Origin: JBBQZL01 sp038207745
GTDB taxonomy: Bacteria > Actinomycetota > Thermoleophilia > Solirubrobacterales > 70-9
Assembly: GCA_038207745.1 (NCBI GenBank)
Contig: JBBQZL010000170.1
Coordinates: 1-5,791 of the forward strand
Direction: 5' to 3'
DNA: 5,791 nucleotides
The notes under the pieces are model-generated. The model was not told the DNA's origin and made no database searches. It saw only the letters and a list, made by a program, of their open reading frames with translations. The translations under genes were made by a program, and so were the position numbers. Of the stretch, positions 5,536 through 5,791 are shown piece by piece (the first letter of the stretch is position 1; the number at the start of each line of letters is the position of its first letter).

Positions 5536-5561
5536 CGCGGCGTTTGACGCCGTGGTTGTTT
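5536..5561 (+). terminator. Terminator- or attenuator-like hairpin after cysH
   Basis: CGCGGCG (5536-5542) pairs with CGCCGTG (5548-5554), a 7-bp stem with one G-T pair and a 5-base TTTGA loop, followed by a T-rich stretch (TTGTTT, 5556-5561). This resembles an intrinsic terminator, placed 28 bases after the cysH stop and about 40 bases before sat. A 12-base palindrome GCCGCGCGCGGC (5530-5541) overlaps the left arm and could form a competing structure. Partial termination or an RNA processing point between cysH and sat is possible; the T-run is interrupted, so efficiency is uncertain. Confidence 0.45.
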
Positions 5562-5581
5562 ACCTTTCCTGTCAATAAACA
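5557..5581. promoter_or_regulatory. Inverted repeat upstream of sat, possible operator
   Basis: TGTTTA (5557-5562) and TAAACA (5576-5581) are a perfect 6-bp inverted repeat around a 13-base spacer, in an A/T-rich patch that ends 20 bases before the sat start. The spacing (about 19 bases between arm starts, roughly two helical turns) would suit a dimeric regulator. The regulator is unknown, and no clear -35/-10 pair was found, although TTGACG (5544-5549) resembles a -35 hexamer. Confidence 0.35.
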
Positions 5582-5601
5582 CCCCTTCAACGAGTGAGAC
5601 T

Positions 5602-5791
5602 ATGACTGAGCTTTCCCTGACCCTTTCCGAGCGCCACACCGCCGACTTCGAGATGATCGCGAACGGTGGATTTGCACCCCTGAGTGGATTCCAGGGCTCC
5701 GCAGACTGGAGCCGTGTCTGTTCTGAGATGCGCACCGTGGACGGCGACTACTGGCCGATTCCGATCACCCTCGCAACCGACCTCGACTGTG
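5602..5791 (+). CDS. sat: Sulfate adenylyltransferase (ATP sulfurylase), N-terminal part
   Basis: The first 63 codons of a Sat-type ATP sulfurylase, which makes APS and pyrophosphate from ATP and sulfate; the gene runs off the right edge. The segments DFEMIANGGFAPLSGFQG and WPIPITLATDL match the conserved N-terminal domain of homodimeric Sat (typical form: LE-x-I-x-NG-x-F-x-PL-x-GF, later W-x-IPITL). The catalytic motifs lie beyond the window. The start at ATG 5602 is firm within this frame: no ATG or GTG occurs back to an in-frame stop at 5545-5547. A weak GAGTGAG (5592-5598) lies just upstream. Only about 11 residues precede the conserved domain, whereas many bacterial Sat proteins have some tens more, often with a PHGG-type motif. 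It is the third sulfate-assimilation gene of the block and supplies the CysH substrate. Confidence 0.92.
   Translation, partial: MTELSLTLSERHTADFEMIANGGFAPLSGFQGSADWSRVCSEMRTVDGDYWPIPITLATDLDC

Noticed and set aside
1..5791. Mobile element, CRISPR array, tRNA or toxin-antitoxin pair
   Set aside because: I looked for transposase motifs, terminal repeats, regularly spaced repeats and tRNA-like cloverleaf ends and saw none; all larger gaps are about 105 bases or shorter.

Overview
The window reads as a piece of a high-GC actinobacterial-type chromosome. A class such as Thermoleophilia (Solirubrobacterales relatives) would fit, but that is an inference from gene content and codon bias, not a measured placement. 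Supporting signs are strong G/C preference at third codon positions, GTG starts, an acyl-CoA carboxylase epsilon-like small subunit (an actinobacterial hallmark) near a PccB-type carboxyltransferase, and a ferredoxin-type siroheme reductase next to a 4Fe-4S APS reductase. The genes are tightly packed; no stretch over about 105 bases lacks a gene.

Layout. Bases 2-748 (+) are the C-terminal 248 codons of an acyl-CoA (probably propionyl-CoA) carboxylase beta subunit. A convergent gap (749-853) holds a direct repeat and a hairpin. Bases 854-1795 (-) encode an ornithine cyclodeaminase/mu-crystallin family oxidoreductase. From its divergent 5' side, a + strand run begins: a small acyl-CoA carboxylase epsilon-like protein (about 1886-2110), a dodecin (2171-2380) and a single-domain rhodanese (2399-2809). 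After a 95-base gap with a possible operator/promoter comes the assimilatory sulfate reduction block: siroheme/4Fe-4S sulfite (or nitrite) reductase (2905-4767), 4Fe-4S APS reductase CysH (about 4785-5507) and, after a 94-base gap with a terminator-like hairpin and an inverted repeat, the first 63 codons of sulfate adenylyltransferase Sat (5602 to the window edge).

How they work together. Sat would activate sulfate to APS, CysH would reduce APS to sulfite, and the siroheme enzyme would reduce sulfite to sulfide for cysteine synthesis. The genes lie in the reverse of reaction order. The rhodanese just upstream is a plausible sulfane-sulfur partner. At the left, the carboxylase beta subunit and the epsilon-like peptide probably belong to one acyl-CoA carboxylase complex, although an antisense gene separates them. 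I see no mobile element, CRISPR array, tRNA or rRNA. Most of the window is recognisable core metabolism; the points deserving a second look are local: ligand-residue loss in the dodecin, the split carboxylase locus, a short Sat N-terminus, and the structured gap before sat. I did not find a convincing undescribed system.
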